Shown piece after piece: positions 1 to 5,968 of a stretch of DNA of 17,595 nucleotides. Each line of letters starts with the position of its first letter. The first letter of the stretch is position 1. Made by a program: the position numbers and the translations under genes. The notes below the pieces were generated by a model that worked only from the letters and a program-made list of their open reading frames with translations, searched no databases and was not told where the DNA came from. This DNA is from Verrucomicrobiia bacterium (GTDB taxonomy: Bacteria > Verrucomicrobiota > Verrucomicrobiia > Verrucomicrobiales > Akkermansiaceae), in the NCBI GenBank assembly GCA_947460915.1, contig CANHKJ010000035.1:1-17595 (forward strand), given 5' to 3'.

Positions 1-330
1 AAACGTCGATGGATGAACGAGACTATGGAATTGCTGGAAACGATGTGCTATTATCATAAAACGGGGATGGGGTCGGGTTTTCTTGGCCATTTCCTTGATC
101 GAGAGCTGGCACGAGGTAGGCAAGACCTCGTAAGTAGGATGCATAAAAATCATCAAAAACGCCATGGAAGAAACCCTCGATATGATGCACTTTTCCGACA
201 AATCACCGACTCATGCCTTAGGAGCCATCATTAACGCATGATGATTTTGTTTTGATCTATATAACAATAATGATTTTGTAAGACACACTTAGTCGTCGAC
301 CATCGTTTTCACGCTTTGTATTTTTCCAAC
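1..330. other. Region without a recognisable gene (window edge to AraC start)
   Basis: I see no gene I can name here. A plus-strand frame is open from the window edge to 234 (first ATG at 13, 73 codons). It is rich in His, Arg and Met, has no domain I recognise and no ribosome binding site. The other plus frames give only short peptides, one of them ending at 55-57 and open to the left edge. The minus strand has one 55-codon GTG frame without known motifs. From about 235 to 330 the sequence is AT-rich and probably holds the promoter of the AraC-type gene. The 10-mer ATGATTTTGT occurs at 241-250 and again at 270-279. The region could be intergenic, a small unknown gene, or a decayed gene. Confidence 0.5.
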
Positions 331-1215
331 ATGAAACTGATTGATACCACCGACAAAAGATCCGAGGTAGGAGTTCGCGCTTTGGTTTCTCATTCCGAAT
401 TGGAGCGCGATGTGCGTTTTGCGGGAAAATTCCGCATCCACATGCGCGGATTATTTTCAGCCACGGTAGGAGCCGAGTGGGATTCTCATGGTAAAAGAGA
501 GAGCGATTTTTTGCATCACATCGAGATGCCCTTGAGCGGCGTTCGTTCCATCGTGCATCAGGGTGAAGTCTTCGAAATCCATCCTGGAGATCTATGGTTT
601 TTTCCGGGAAATACTCCAGTCGAGCGGCGATGCTCGTGCGTGTGCGATGTTTTGTTTATCAAATTTTGCTGCGAATGGTTACCAGGGGTGGACCCCTTGC
701 TGGATTGGGAAAAACGAGGTCCGCGAAAAATTGGCACATTTTCTCTCGAAGAATGGCAACCGTGGGTGCAAGTGGATCGACAATTTCGCATGGTGGAATT
801 ACTTCACCTGAGAGGGTCGATTTTGAACTGGCTCGCTCAGGTCATTCCCGAATTGGATGAAGTAATTAGCAAGCATCTGGCGACACACATGCAGTTTTCC
901 AAGGCCTTCACGTTGATCGAAAATCGACTCGGAGCCGATCTGCGTCTTGCTGCGATCGCCGAAGAACAAGGTATGTCAGTCGATTCCTTTTCGGCCGCCT
1001 TCACCCGAAACATCGGTATCGGCCCCAAGGAATACATCTCCCGACGCATCTATGAAAAAGCCCTGATCATGGTAGGCCATAGCGACAAGAAAATGAAAGA
1101 GATCGCCGAAACATTGCGCTTCAACGATGAATTCTACTTCAGCCGATTTTTCAAAAAAATGAATGGCTTGTCGCCATCGGCGTATCGTGTAGAAGTCAGA
1201 AAAAATTTGCGTTAG
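331..1215 (+). CDS. AraC-family transcriptional regulator with N-terminal cupin-like sensor
   Basis: This is a DNA-binding regulator of the AraC/XylS type, 294 residues from ATG 331. The C-terminal third (about residues 190-290) has the two helix-turn-helix units of the family. The first is around the stretch LAAIAEEQGMSVDSFSAAF. The second is around KEIAETLRFNDEFYFSRFFK, followed by the typical LSPSAYR ending. The N-terminal part (about residues 60-105) contains a segment like a cupin or AraC arm, with EVFEIHPGDLWFFPG resembling the ligand-sensing beta barrel. A TTG at 316 is in frame, but ATG 331 is the more ordinary start. Neither has a Shine-Dalgarno sequence. The effector and targets cannot be read from the sequence, and no obvious catabolic operon is adjacent. 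The gene converges on tyrA with a 16-base gap, so a functional link to tyrosine synthesis is not implied. Confidence 0.9.
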   Translation: MKLIDTTDKRSEVGVRALVSHSELERDVRFAGKFRIHMRGLFSATVGAEWDSHGKRESDFLHHIEMPLSGVRSIVHQGEVFEIHPGDLWFFPGNTPVERRCSCVCDVLFIKFCCEWLPGVDPLLDWEKRGPRKIGTFSLEEWQPWVQVDRQFRMVELLHLRGSILNWLAQVIPELDEVISKHLATHMQFSKAFTLIENRLGADLRLAAIAEEQGMSVDSFSAAFTRNIGIGPKEYISRRIYEKALIMVGHSDKKMKEIAETLRFNDEFYFSRFFKKMNGLSPSAYRVEVRKNLR

Positions 1216-1238
1216 TGTTCTGAGAAAAAACTTACGCA
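1200..1238 (-). terminator. Probable terminator of tyrA, overlapping the AraC gene end
   Basis: Read on the minus strand, TGCGTAAG (1238-1231) can pair with CTAACGCA (1215-1208) with one mismatch across a 15-base loop. The hairpin is followed by AA and a run of six T (complement of 1200-1205). The arms contain the stop codons of both convergent genes. The stem is short and imperfect, so this is plausible but not certain. Confidence 0.5.
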
Positions 1239-2080
1239 GGAGGATTCATCACATCACGCAGAGATTTAGCGCGACTTAGCCAGCATTGCATAGCGGTAAA
1301 ATCGCCAGATTCGAGCAACTGCATAACGATCTTCATCTCTTCAAGAGATTCATGCAAATTCTCTAACAGGCAGTCACGATTCTCTAATAAAATCTCAGCC
1401 CACATGTCGGGATTGCCTGCTGCCACACGTGTGGTGTCTCGCAGTCCACCGCCGCCGAAGACTGCGAGATCGGGATTCTTGAGACCTACCGTAGCGCCGA
1501 TGCAGGCGAGCATATGCGGAAAATGGCTAATTCGTGCGACCAGAGCATCGTGCTCGGCAGAACTACACCACGACGTCCGACATCCGAGATTTTGCCAAAA
1601 TTCTTCCAATAATTGACATTTCTCCGAAACGACATTTTCATCGTTCGTGAGAAGACAAGCGGCATTCAAGAAAAGATCGGCGCGAGCTTGGGCGATGCCA
1701 CCTTTTTCACCTCCTGCCATCGGATGGCTACCGATGAAATCATAACCAGCAGCAGATGCGATGGGGCGCAGAGTATCATGCGGTAGGCGTTTGACACTGC
1801 CAACATCAGTGACGATACAGTTTTTAGGTAAGCCAGCAGCAATTGCGTTTGCTAACAAAGGAGCCATCGCGCCGACGGGTACCGATAAAATTAAAAGATC
1901 AGCGCAAGCGACAGCATCAGCGAGATCAGAAGTTGCATCGAGTCCCAAATCCAATGCTTCAAGGGTCGATGCTTCACGGCGTGACCATACTCGGAAAGCA
2001 TGCTTACTGGATTGCGCGAGTGCGATGGAGCCACCAAGAAGGCCACCGCCAAGAATCGTGATATGTTTGAGAGTGGACAT
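1232..2080 (-). CDS. tyrA: Prephenate (or arogenate) dehydrogenase
   Basis: This is the TyrA-type enzyme that oxidatively decarboxylates prephenate to 4-hydroxyphenylpyruvate with NAD(P)+, the committed step to tyrosine, in the cytoplasm. At 282 residues it is the stand-alone monofunctional size, with no chorismate mutase or ACT domain. The N-terminal Rossmann fold shows ITILGGGLLGGSIA (residues 7-20) as dinucleotide-binding loop. TDVGSVK (91-97) follows, then the family signature GSHPMAGGEKGG (117-128) with the likely catalytic His119. The helical C-terminal domain has SHFPHM (185-190), as in other members. Prephenate versus arogenate preference cannot be decided. The ATG at 2080 has no Shine-Dalgarno sequence, and the preceding gene's terminator hairpin ends only about 12 bases upstream of it. 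Confidence 0.93.
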   Translation of the reverse strand: MSTLKHITILGGGLLGGSIALAQSSKHAFRVWSRREASTLEALDLGLDATSDLADAVACADLLILSVPVGAMAPLLANAIAAGLPKNCIVTDVGSVKRLPHDTLRPIASAAGYDFIGSHPMAGGEKGGIAQARADLFLNAACLLTNDENVVSEKCQLLEEFWQNLGCRTSWCSSAEHDALVARISHFPHMLACIGATVGLKNPDLAVFGGGGLRDTTRVAAGNPDMWAEILLENRDCLLENLHESLEEMKIVMQLLESGDFTAMQCWLSRAKSLRDVMNPPA

Positions 2081-2082
2081 AG

Positions 2083-2115
2083 GAAAATGAAATCGCCGGG
2101 CGCATAGCCCGGCGA
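2083..2115 (-). terminator. Rho-independent terminator of the lipoprotein gene
   Basis: A perfect 9-bp GC-rich stem (TCGCCGGGC at 2093-2101 and GCCCGGCGA at 2107-2115) with a 5-base loop is followed, in minus-strand direction, by the T-rich tract TTTCATTTTCC. It lies 38 bases past the lipoprotein stop codon and ends just before the tyrA start codon. Confidence 0.8.
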
Positions 2116-2152
2116 ATGGTCTGAGTCATTTGAGTGTCAGAAATCCGATCGA

Positions 2153-2635
2153 TTAGGGCACACGGAAATGTTTTTTCTCAGATGCGGGATACTGAGGATC
2201 AGCAACGAGAGTACCGCTAGCAATGTTGCGTACGTCGACGACTTTATTGTTGAATGGGCTGAAAACAAAGCCTGGCTTACCGGGAACAGCAGCTGCTACG
2301 GGGTGATTTTTCGGCGGTATAGGGGGCGTTGGGGGTTTGGGAAGATCCATCTCGTCGTCGATGCGCGGCTTCGGTTCATCGTTCGCGAGTGTCTCCTCCG
2401 CAACATTAGCATCATCAAGATTGCTTTGCGTCTTCTTGCGAGCATCTTCCTTTTTGCTTAGTTCTTCACGCTTAGCATCAATTTCTTGCTGCTTTTTATC
2501 GGTAACAGTTTGTTGTTTTTTGATTTGCGTGCGGCGATTCGGAACGGGGCTTCCATTTTCATCGTAAGGAACGCAGGAGGAAAAAATGGAGGCACATAGT
2601 ACCGTGATCAATGTATAGAAAAATTTACCGTTCAT
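2153..2635 (-). CDS. Small predicted lipoprotein, function unknown
   Basis: This 160-residue protein begins with a lipoprotein signal peptide: MNGKFF, a hydrophobic run, then the lipobox-like FSSC with Cys21 as the lipidation site. It should therefore be membrane-anchored and face the periplasm. Residues about 35-90 are very rich in Lys, Glu, Gln and Asp and are likely a coiled coil. A Pro-rich linker (around PKPPTPPIPPKN) leads to a compact C-terminal segment with KPGFVFSPFNNKVVDV, ending in FRVP. From memory, similar tails occur in small hypothetical proteins of Verrucomicrobiota; I cannot check this here and assign no function. The frame is open ten codons further upstream, but the signal peptide fixes the start at 2635. 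Promoter and terminator frame it as a single-gene unit. Confidence 0.85.
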   Translation of the reverse strand: MNGKFFYTLITVLCASIFSSCVPYDENGSPVPNRRTQIKKQQTVTDKKQQEIDAKREELSKKEDARKKTQSNLDDANVAEETLANDEPKPRIDDEMDLPKPPTPPIPPKNHPVAAAVPGKPGFVFSPFNNKVVDVRNIASGTLVADPQYPASEKKHFRVP

Positions 2636-2685
2636 GATTTCTAGGAGAGAATTTTCGTAGGGCAAGCATTTGCAGGCGCGGAAGA

Positions 2686-2713
2686 ATTATAGAAAATGCT
2701 TGATATCCGTCAA
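2686..2713 (-). promoter_or_regulatory. Sigma70-type promoter of the lipoprotein gene
   Basis: On the minus strand, a TTGACG -35 box (2713-2708) and a perfect TATAAT -10 box (2691-2686) are separated by 16 bases. Transcription would start near 2679, giving a leader of about 45 bases before the ATG at 2635. This is the best consensus promoter in the window. Confidence 0.75.
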
Positions 2714-3124
2714 GTACACATTCCATGGCAGCGCTAGGAAAATGAAAATGCTCAGATGGCAATTCTCGCGGAGAGATATCCGCAGGCATCTCAAACCTTT
2801 GTTTAAGGAGAGGGAACGGATTCAGGGCAACGGATTTGGAGTATTTCGCTAAAACCTGCAAACATATTCAAAAATTCCAATTTTTAACATATTGGAGGCT
2901 ACTTTGAATAAACTGGCGAGCATGTAGCCGGGGTAGCAGTGTGCACTGATTCAATTTCGGATTTGGTAGATTCTCCACCTTAAATATCAAACATGGCAAC
3001 CACAGATCTCTGTTCTTCAGATAATTCTTAAAGAACTTCTTTCAAATTTTTGAGTCCGTTGAGCGCGGCTTGCTGTGAATGGCTGGGCGCTTGCGATGTA
3101 AAACAACTGGTTGCGCAAAAATAT
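2714..3124. other. AT-rich intergenic region, no gene seen
   Basis: Between the lipoprotein promoter and the end of the lipoate-ligase gene I see no convincing ORF or RNA gene. A good Shine-Dalgarno core, GGAGG (2893-2897), precedes a TTG, but that frame stops after seven codons (MNKLASM). Open frames of 60-80 codons on both strands here lack known motifs and overlap real features. No clear terminator for the lipoate-ligase gene is visible. An unrecognised small RNA cannot be excluded. Confidence 0.5.
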
Positions 3125-3778
3125 TCACATTTTTTTACGATTCCATATCTCATTGCTGTATTTTTCCCGACAAATCATTTCGATGGCGTGGGCGTCGGGC
3201 GCGAGCTCGATCGCGCTTACGTGGCGAGACAACTCGCCTGCAAGCGCATGAGCGCGAGCAGGATTCGTCGTAGGCAGCGCACAAGACCCTTGATGCAATA
3301 AGCCATGACGACCTCGACGCTGACCTGCACCTGAAATTTTTATGCCACATGCATCCACAAGATCATGGACGACGGGACGTTGAAAACAAAAAGCATCAGA
3401 CGAATCCGCATCGATCGGGGCTAGCATGACATCGGTGTTTTCCTCAGCTAGGGCTGAGGCCAAAGCTTGATGAATGACGCGATAGCTTTGATTTCCTGGC
3501 ATTTCTGCAAGATCGATCCCGCGAGGTATGATCAAGGTGTAGGTCCAGTCATGCCGGTGATCGACTACGCCACCACCGGTAGGACGCCTTACGAATGCGC
3601 GATCTTCGGGAATGCTTTGCACTGAACCGAAATAGCCCAAACTCATCCAGTCACCCGACCATTGATAAACCCGCAGAATCGGGACGAGGGCTTGCTGCCA
3701 TAGCCATTCATCCACCGCCATCGCCTCGGGCCCTTCACGGGAAAAGGGATCAATCCACAACTGCAACTCCTCCAACAC
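3125..3778 (-). CDS. Lipoate-protein ligase family protein (BPL/LplA/LipB fold)
   Basis: This protein has the biotin/lipoyl-ligase fold that attaches lipoate or octanoate to E2 and H-protein lipoyl domains, or moves it between them. Visible motifs are RRPTGGGVVDH (residues 64-74), the ligand-binding strand, and the segment from CFQRPVVHDLV through GIKISGAGQRR to LLHQGS (131-165). Lys147 there is the expected catalytic lysine. It is about 217 residues, shorter than bacterial LplA with its accessory domain, so it may be an amidotransferase or octanoyltransferase rather than a full ATP-dependent ligase. No ATG begins the frame. The upstream TTG at 3814 overlaps a GATAAT box that could be a -10 element. 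I therefore prefer GTG 3778, preceded by AAGGTG at slightly long spacing. TTG 3775 is also possible. Confidence 0.82.
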   Translation of the reverse strand: MLEELQLWIDPFSREGPEAMAVDEWLWQQALVPILRVYQWSGDWMSLGYFGSVQSIPEDRAFVRRPTGGGVVDHRHDWTYTLIIPRGIDLAEMPGNQSYRVIHQALASALAEENTDVMLAPIDADSSDAFCFQRPVVHDLVDACGIKISGAGQRRGRHGLLHQGSCALPTTNPARAHALAGELSRHVSAIELAPDAHAIEMICREKYSNEIWNRKKM

Positions 3779-3857
3779 GAGGAAAATTTCACACCTTTTT
3801 GCCTCATGCTGCAATTATCATTTTACAAATTGCATTTCCTCTCTCCAGTATCCCCCG

Positions 3858-4694
3858 ATGCCAATCACTGCCAAACCTCAAGCCGCCCTGTTCATCGCAG
3901 GGCATGGCTCTACCGAGAACCCTGACTCCTCGGTGCCCTACTTCGATCACGCCGATGAAATCCGCAAGCGCGGGCTATTTGCCGAGGTGCACTGCATTTT
4001 CTGGAAAGAAGAACCGTCTTTCCGCGAGGCATGGTATCTCACCGATTGCGAGGAAGTATACGTTGTCCCCGATTTCATTAGCGAAGGTTATTTCACGCAA
4101 GATGTGATTCCTCGCGAACTGGAACTCACGGGCCCTACGACGACAGTTCGAGGAAAAACGATCCACTACTGTGCTCCCGTTGGCGTTCACCCATCGATGA
4201 CGCAATTGCTGCTTCGCCGCGCAAAAGAAGTGGCACCCGATGTAGACCCTACACAGACCACGTTGATCATCGTCGGCCACGGTACCAATCTTAACCCCAA
4301 TAGCACCAAGGCGATCAAAGATCAATGTAATCTGCTACGCCTACAAACTGAGATTCCATATGCCGCAGTGCTCGATACGTACATGGAGGAACAGCCATTT
4401 ATCGCCGATTGGCACACTCTCGCCGAGACTCCAAACGTAGTGGTCGTGCCATTCTTTATCTCTGATGGGTTGCACTCGTATCAAGACATCCCCGTGCTGT
4501 TAGGCTTCGAATCCGAAGTCGGTGCGGCGGCCAGTCAGCGCGAAGTATTTCGCCACAATCCCCATGAACTTCACGGTCGCAAGCTCTATTACTCTTCAGC
4601 CATCGGCACCGAACGCCTCATAGCCGATGTGATTCTCGACCAGATTCACGACTTTGATCAACTCCATTCCAACACCACCCATGACACGCATTGA
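3858..4694 (+). CDS. CbiX/SirB-type tetrapyrrole metal chelatase, two-domain
   Basis: This 278-residue protein consists of two CbiX-like halves. CbiX/SirB enzymes insert cobalt or iron into sirohydrochlorin in the cytoplasm. The first half has IAGHGS (His16) and the second VGHGT (His141), matching the family's N-terminal metal-binding histidine. The second metal ligand is present only in the second half (PFFISDGLHSYQDIP, His206). The matching position of the first half reads PDFISEGYFTQDVIP, with Phe79 in place of His. The C-terminal half is therefore probably the catalytic one. It starts at ATG 3858 without a Shine-Dalgarno sequence and overlaps the next gene by 14 bases. No other siroheme or cobalamin gene is in the window, so the metal and substrate are uncertain. 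Confidence 0.85.
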   Translation: MPITAKPQAALFIAGHGSTENPDSSVPYFDHADEIRKRGLFAEVHCIFWKEEPSFREAWYLTDCEEVYVVPDFISEGYFTQDVIPRELELTGPTTTVRGKTIHYCAPVGVHPSMTQLLLRRAKEVAPDVDPTQTTLIIVGHGTNLNPNSTKAIKDQCNLLRLQTEIPYAAVLDTYMEEQPFIADWHTLAETPNVVVVPFFISDGLHSYQDIPVLLGFESEVGAAASQREVFRHNPHELHGRKLYYSSAIGTERLIADVILDQIHDFDQLHSNTTHDTH

Positions 4695-5373
4695 AATACT
4701 TCAGCAACTTCTCGATCAAGGCTTTCACCGCATCGGTCAGATCGAAATTCTGCGTGCCGAGAGCCTCGCATCTCCCCCACCCTGCGCTTACTTGCTGTGC
4801 CACGAAGATGACATTGAAGATGTTCAAAATGCATCAGGTCAGCCATCTGGCTTCTCTGAATCCAGCAACCCCTTTGATGCACGCGACATTTCTACCTATG
4901 CAGACGATGGCGAATATCGCTTCACCAAGGGGCAAATCAATCTCAAGCGCCGCTGGGTGATGCATCTTGAGGATATCACGGCACTTCATGAGGCGATCGA
5001 AAATTTTTACCCATCGAATTTCAGTCTTTGGTTAGCGCAACAACGTGGCACCTTAGAGGTGCAAACTTTGCGCGATAAGCTGAATCGCCAGACGGGAATG
5101 TATCGCTTCGCCCGCAGCATCAGTAATGAAGGGGCACAGAGATTGGTGCAACGAGTCTGCGGCCCAGCCCATCAATGTGCGAAGAAAATCCTCTGGCAAA
5201 TTGATGCTGACACCCCGCTCGAAGACAGTGAAGCGTCTCGTTTCAATGGCATCGGCAGCGGCCTCGCCGAACCGCATGCAATCCCTCTGCTATGCCGCGA
5301 AGCATGCAATCATTTCGTCGCCGAGTGCAGGAAGGAATCGAAAAAGGAATTCGAAGCCAAAGCTCAGGCATGA
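4681..5373 (+). CDS. DR2241-like protein with putative 4Fe-4S site, partner of the chelatase
   Basis: This 230-residue protein resembles the part of Deinococcus DR2241 beyond its CbiX domains: a stabilising domain plus a 4Fe-4S cluster domain. The assignment is from memory of that family. Cysteines that could form the cluster are C160-x5-C166 and C205-x3-C209; Cys35, Cys40 and Cys216 are additional. A segment around YRFTKGQINLKRRWVMHL and ALHEAIENFYPSNFSLW fits the stabilising domain. A frame-compatible ATG exists at 4654, but ATG 4681, 14 bases inside the chelatase gene, gives the natural N-terminus MTRIEILQQLL. Its stop overlaps the nadD start as ATGA, so the three genes are likely co-translated. 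The probable role is electron or cluster support for the chelatase. The C-terminal tail is Lys/Glu-rich. Confidence 0.72.
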   Translation: MTRIEILQQLLDQGFHRIGQIEILRAESLASPPPCAYLLCHEDDIEDVQNASGQPSGFSESSNPFDARDISTYADDGEYRFTKGQINLKRRWVMHLEDITALHEAIENFYPSNFSLWLAQQRGTLEVQTLRDKLNRQTGMYRFARSISNEGAQRLVQRVCGPAHQCAKKILWQIDADTPLEDSEASRFNGIGSGLAEPHAIPLLCREACNHFVAECRKESKKEFEAKAQA

Positions 5374-5945
5374 ACCCGCGGGCACGCAAGGCCTTATTTG
5401 GCGGCACTTTTGATCCCGTTCACGAGGGGCATCTGCACATTGCTCGCATGGCACGCGAGCAAATGTCCCTCGACAGCGTGATTTTCCTGCCTTGCTCAAT
5501 TTCTCCACACAAGATTTCAGCCAGCAGTGCATCGATCATTGAGAGACTCAACATGCTTGAGTTGGCAACTCGGGATATCGACGGCATGCAGGTCAGTGAC
5601 TTCGATGCCGCGCAAGCAGCTCCCGCCTATAGCTACCGTACCGCCGAGCACTTTACTGCGCTCGAACCAGACACCGAATGGTTTTGGATTATGGGCTATG
5701 ATCAATGGGAAGCACTACCTCGATGGAAGAACCCAGAAATCCTTGCAAAACTTCTAACTTTCCTGGTTTTTACCCGTGATCAAGATCCTCTTCCACGAGA
5801 GGGATATCGGATGATCGCGCTGCAAGGCACACACCCCGCCTCCTCCAGCGCGCTACGCGATTACCAAGGACCTGACCATCTGCGTGCTGATTGGTTGCAT
5901 CCGAGTGTCCTCGCATGGATCGAGCAACAGGGAACATATCGCTAG
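5370..5945 (+). CDS. nadD: Nicotinate-nucleotide adenylyltransferase
   Basis: NadD adenylates nicotinate mononucleotide with ATP to give deamido-NAD, in the cytoplasmic NAD synthesis pathway. The 191-residue size is typical. The nucleotidyltransferase signature GGTFDPVHEGH (residues 11-21) is intact. IMGYDQWEALPRW corresponds to the substrate-binding IxGxDxxxxLPxW motif, and SSSALRD near the C-terminus to the ISSTxIR motif. An in-frame start upstream (5292) would overlap the previous gene by 82 bases. ATG 5370, whose ATGA shares bases with the preceding stop, is the convincing start and suggests translational coupling. It is the last gene of the chelatase operon and converges on valS with a 23-base gap. 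Confidence 0.93.
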   Translation: MNPRARKALFGGTFDPVHEGHLHIARMAREQMSLDSVIFLPCSISPHKISASSASIIERLNMLELATRDIDGMQVSDFDAAQAAPAYSYRTAEHFTALEPDTEWFWIMGYDQWEALPRWKNPEILAKLLTFLVFTRDQDPLPREGYRMIALQGTHPASSSALRDYQGPDHLRADWLHPSVLAWIEQQGTYR

Positions 5946-5968
5946 ACATTTTCCCTGCATAAAAAGCA

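Noticed and set aside
2625..2861. 78-codon minus-strand open frame upstream of the lipoprotein gene
   Set aside because: It contains the lipoprotein gene's -35/-10 promoter and overlaps its signal peptide in another frame; no domain is recognisable.
3050..3301. 83-codon plus-strand open frame
   Set aside because: It lies mostly antisense to the lipoate-ligase coding region and has no motif of its own.
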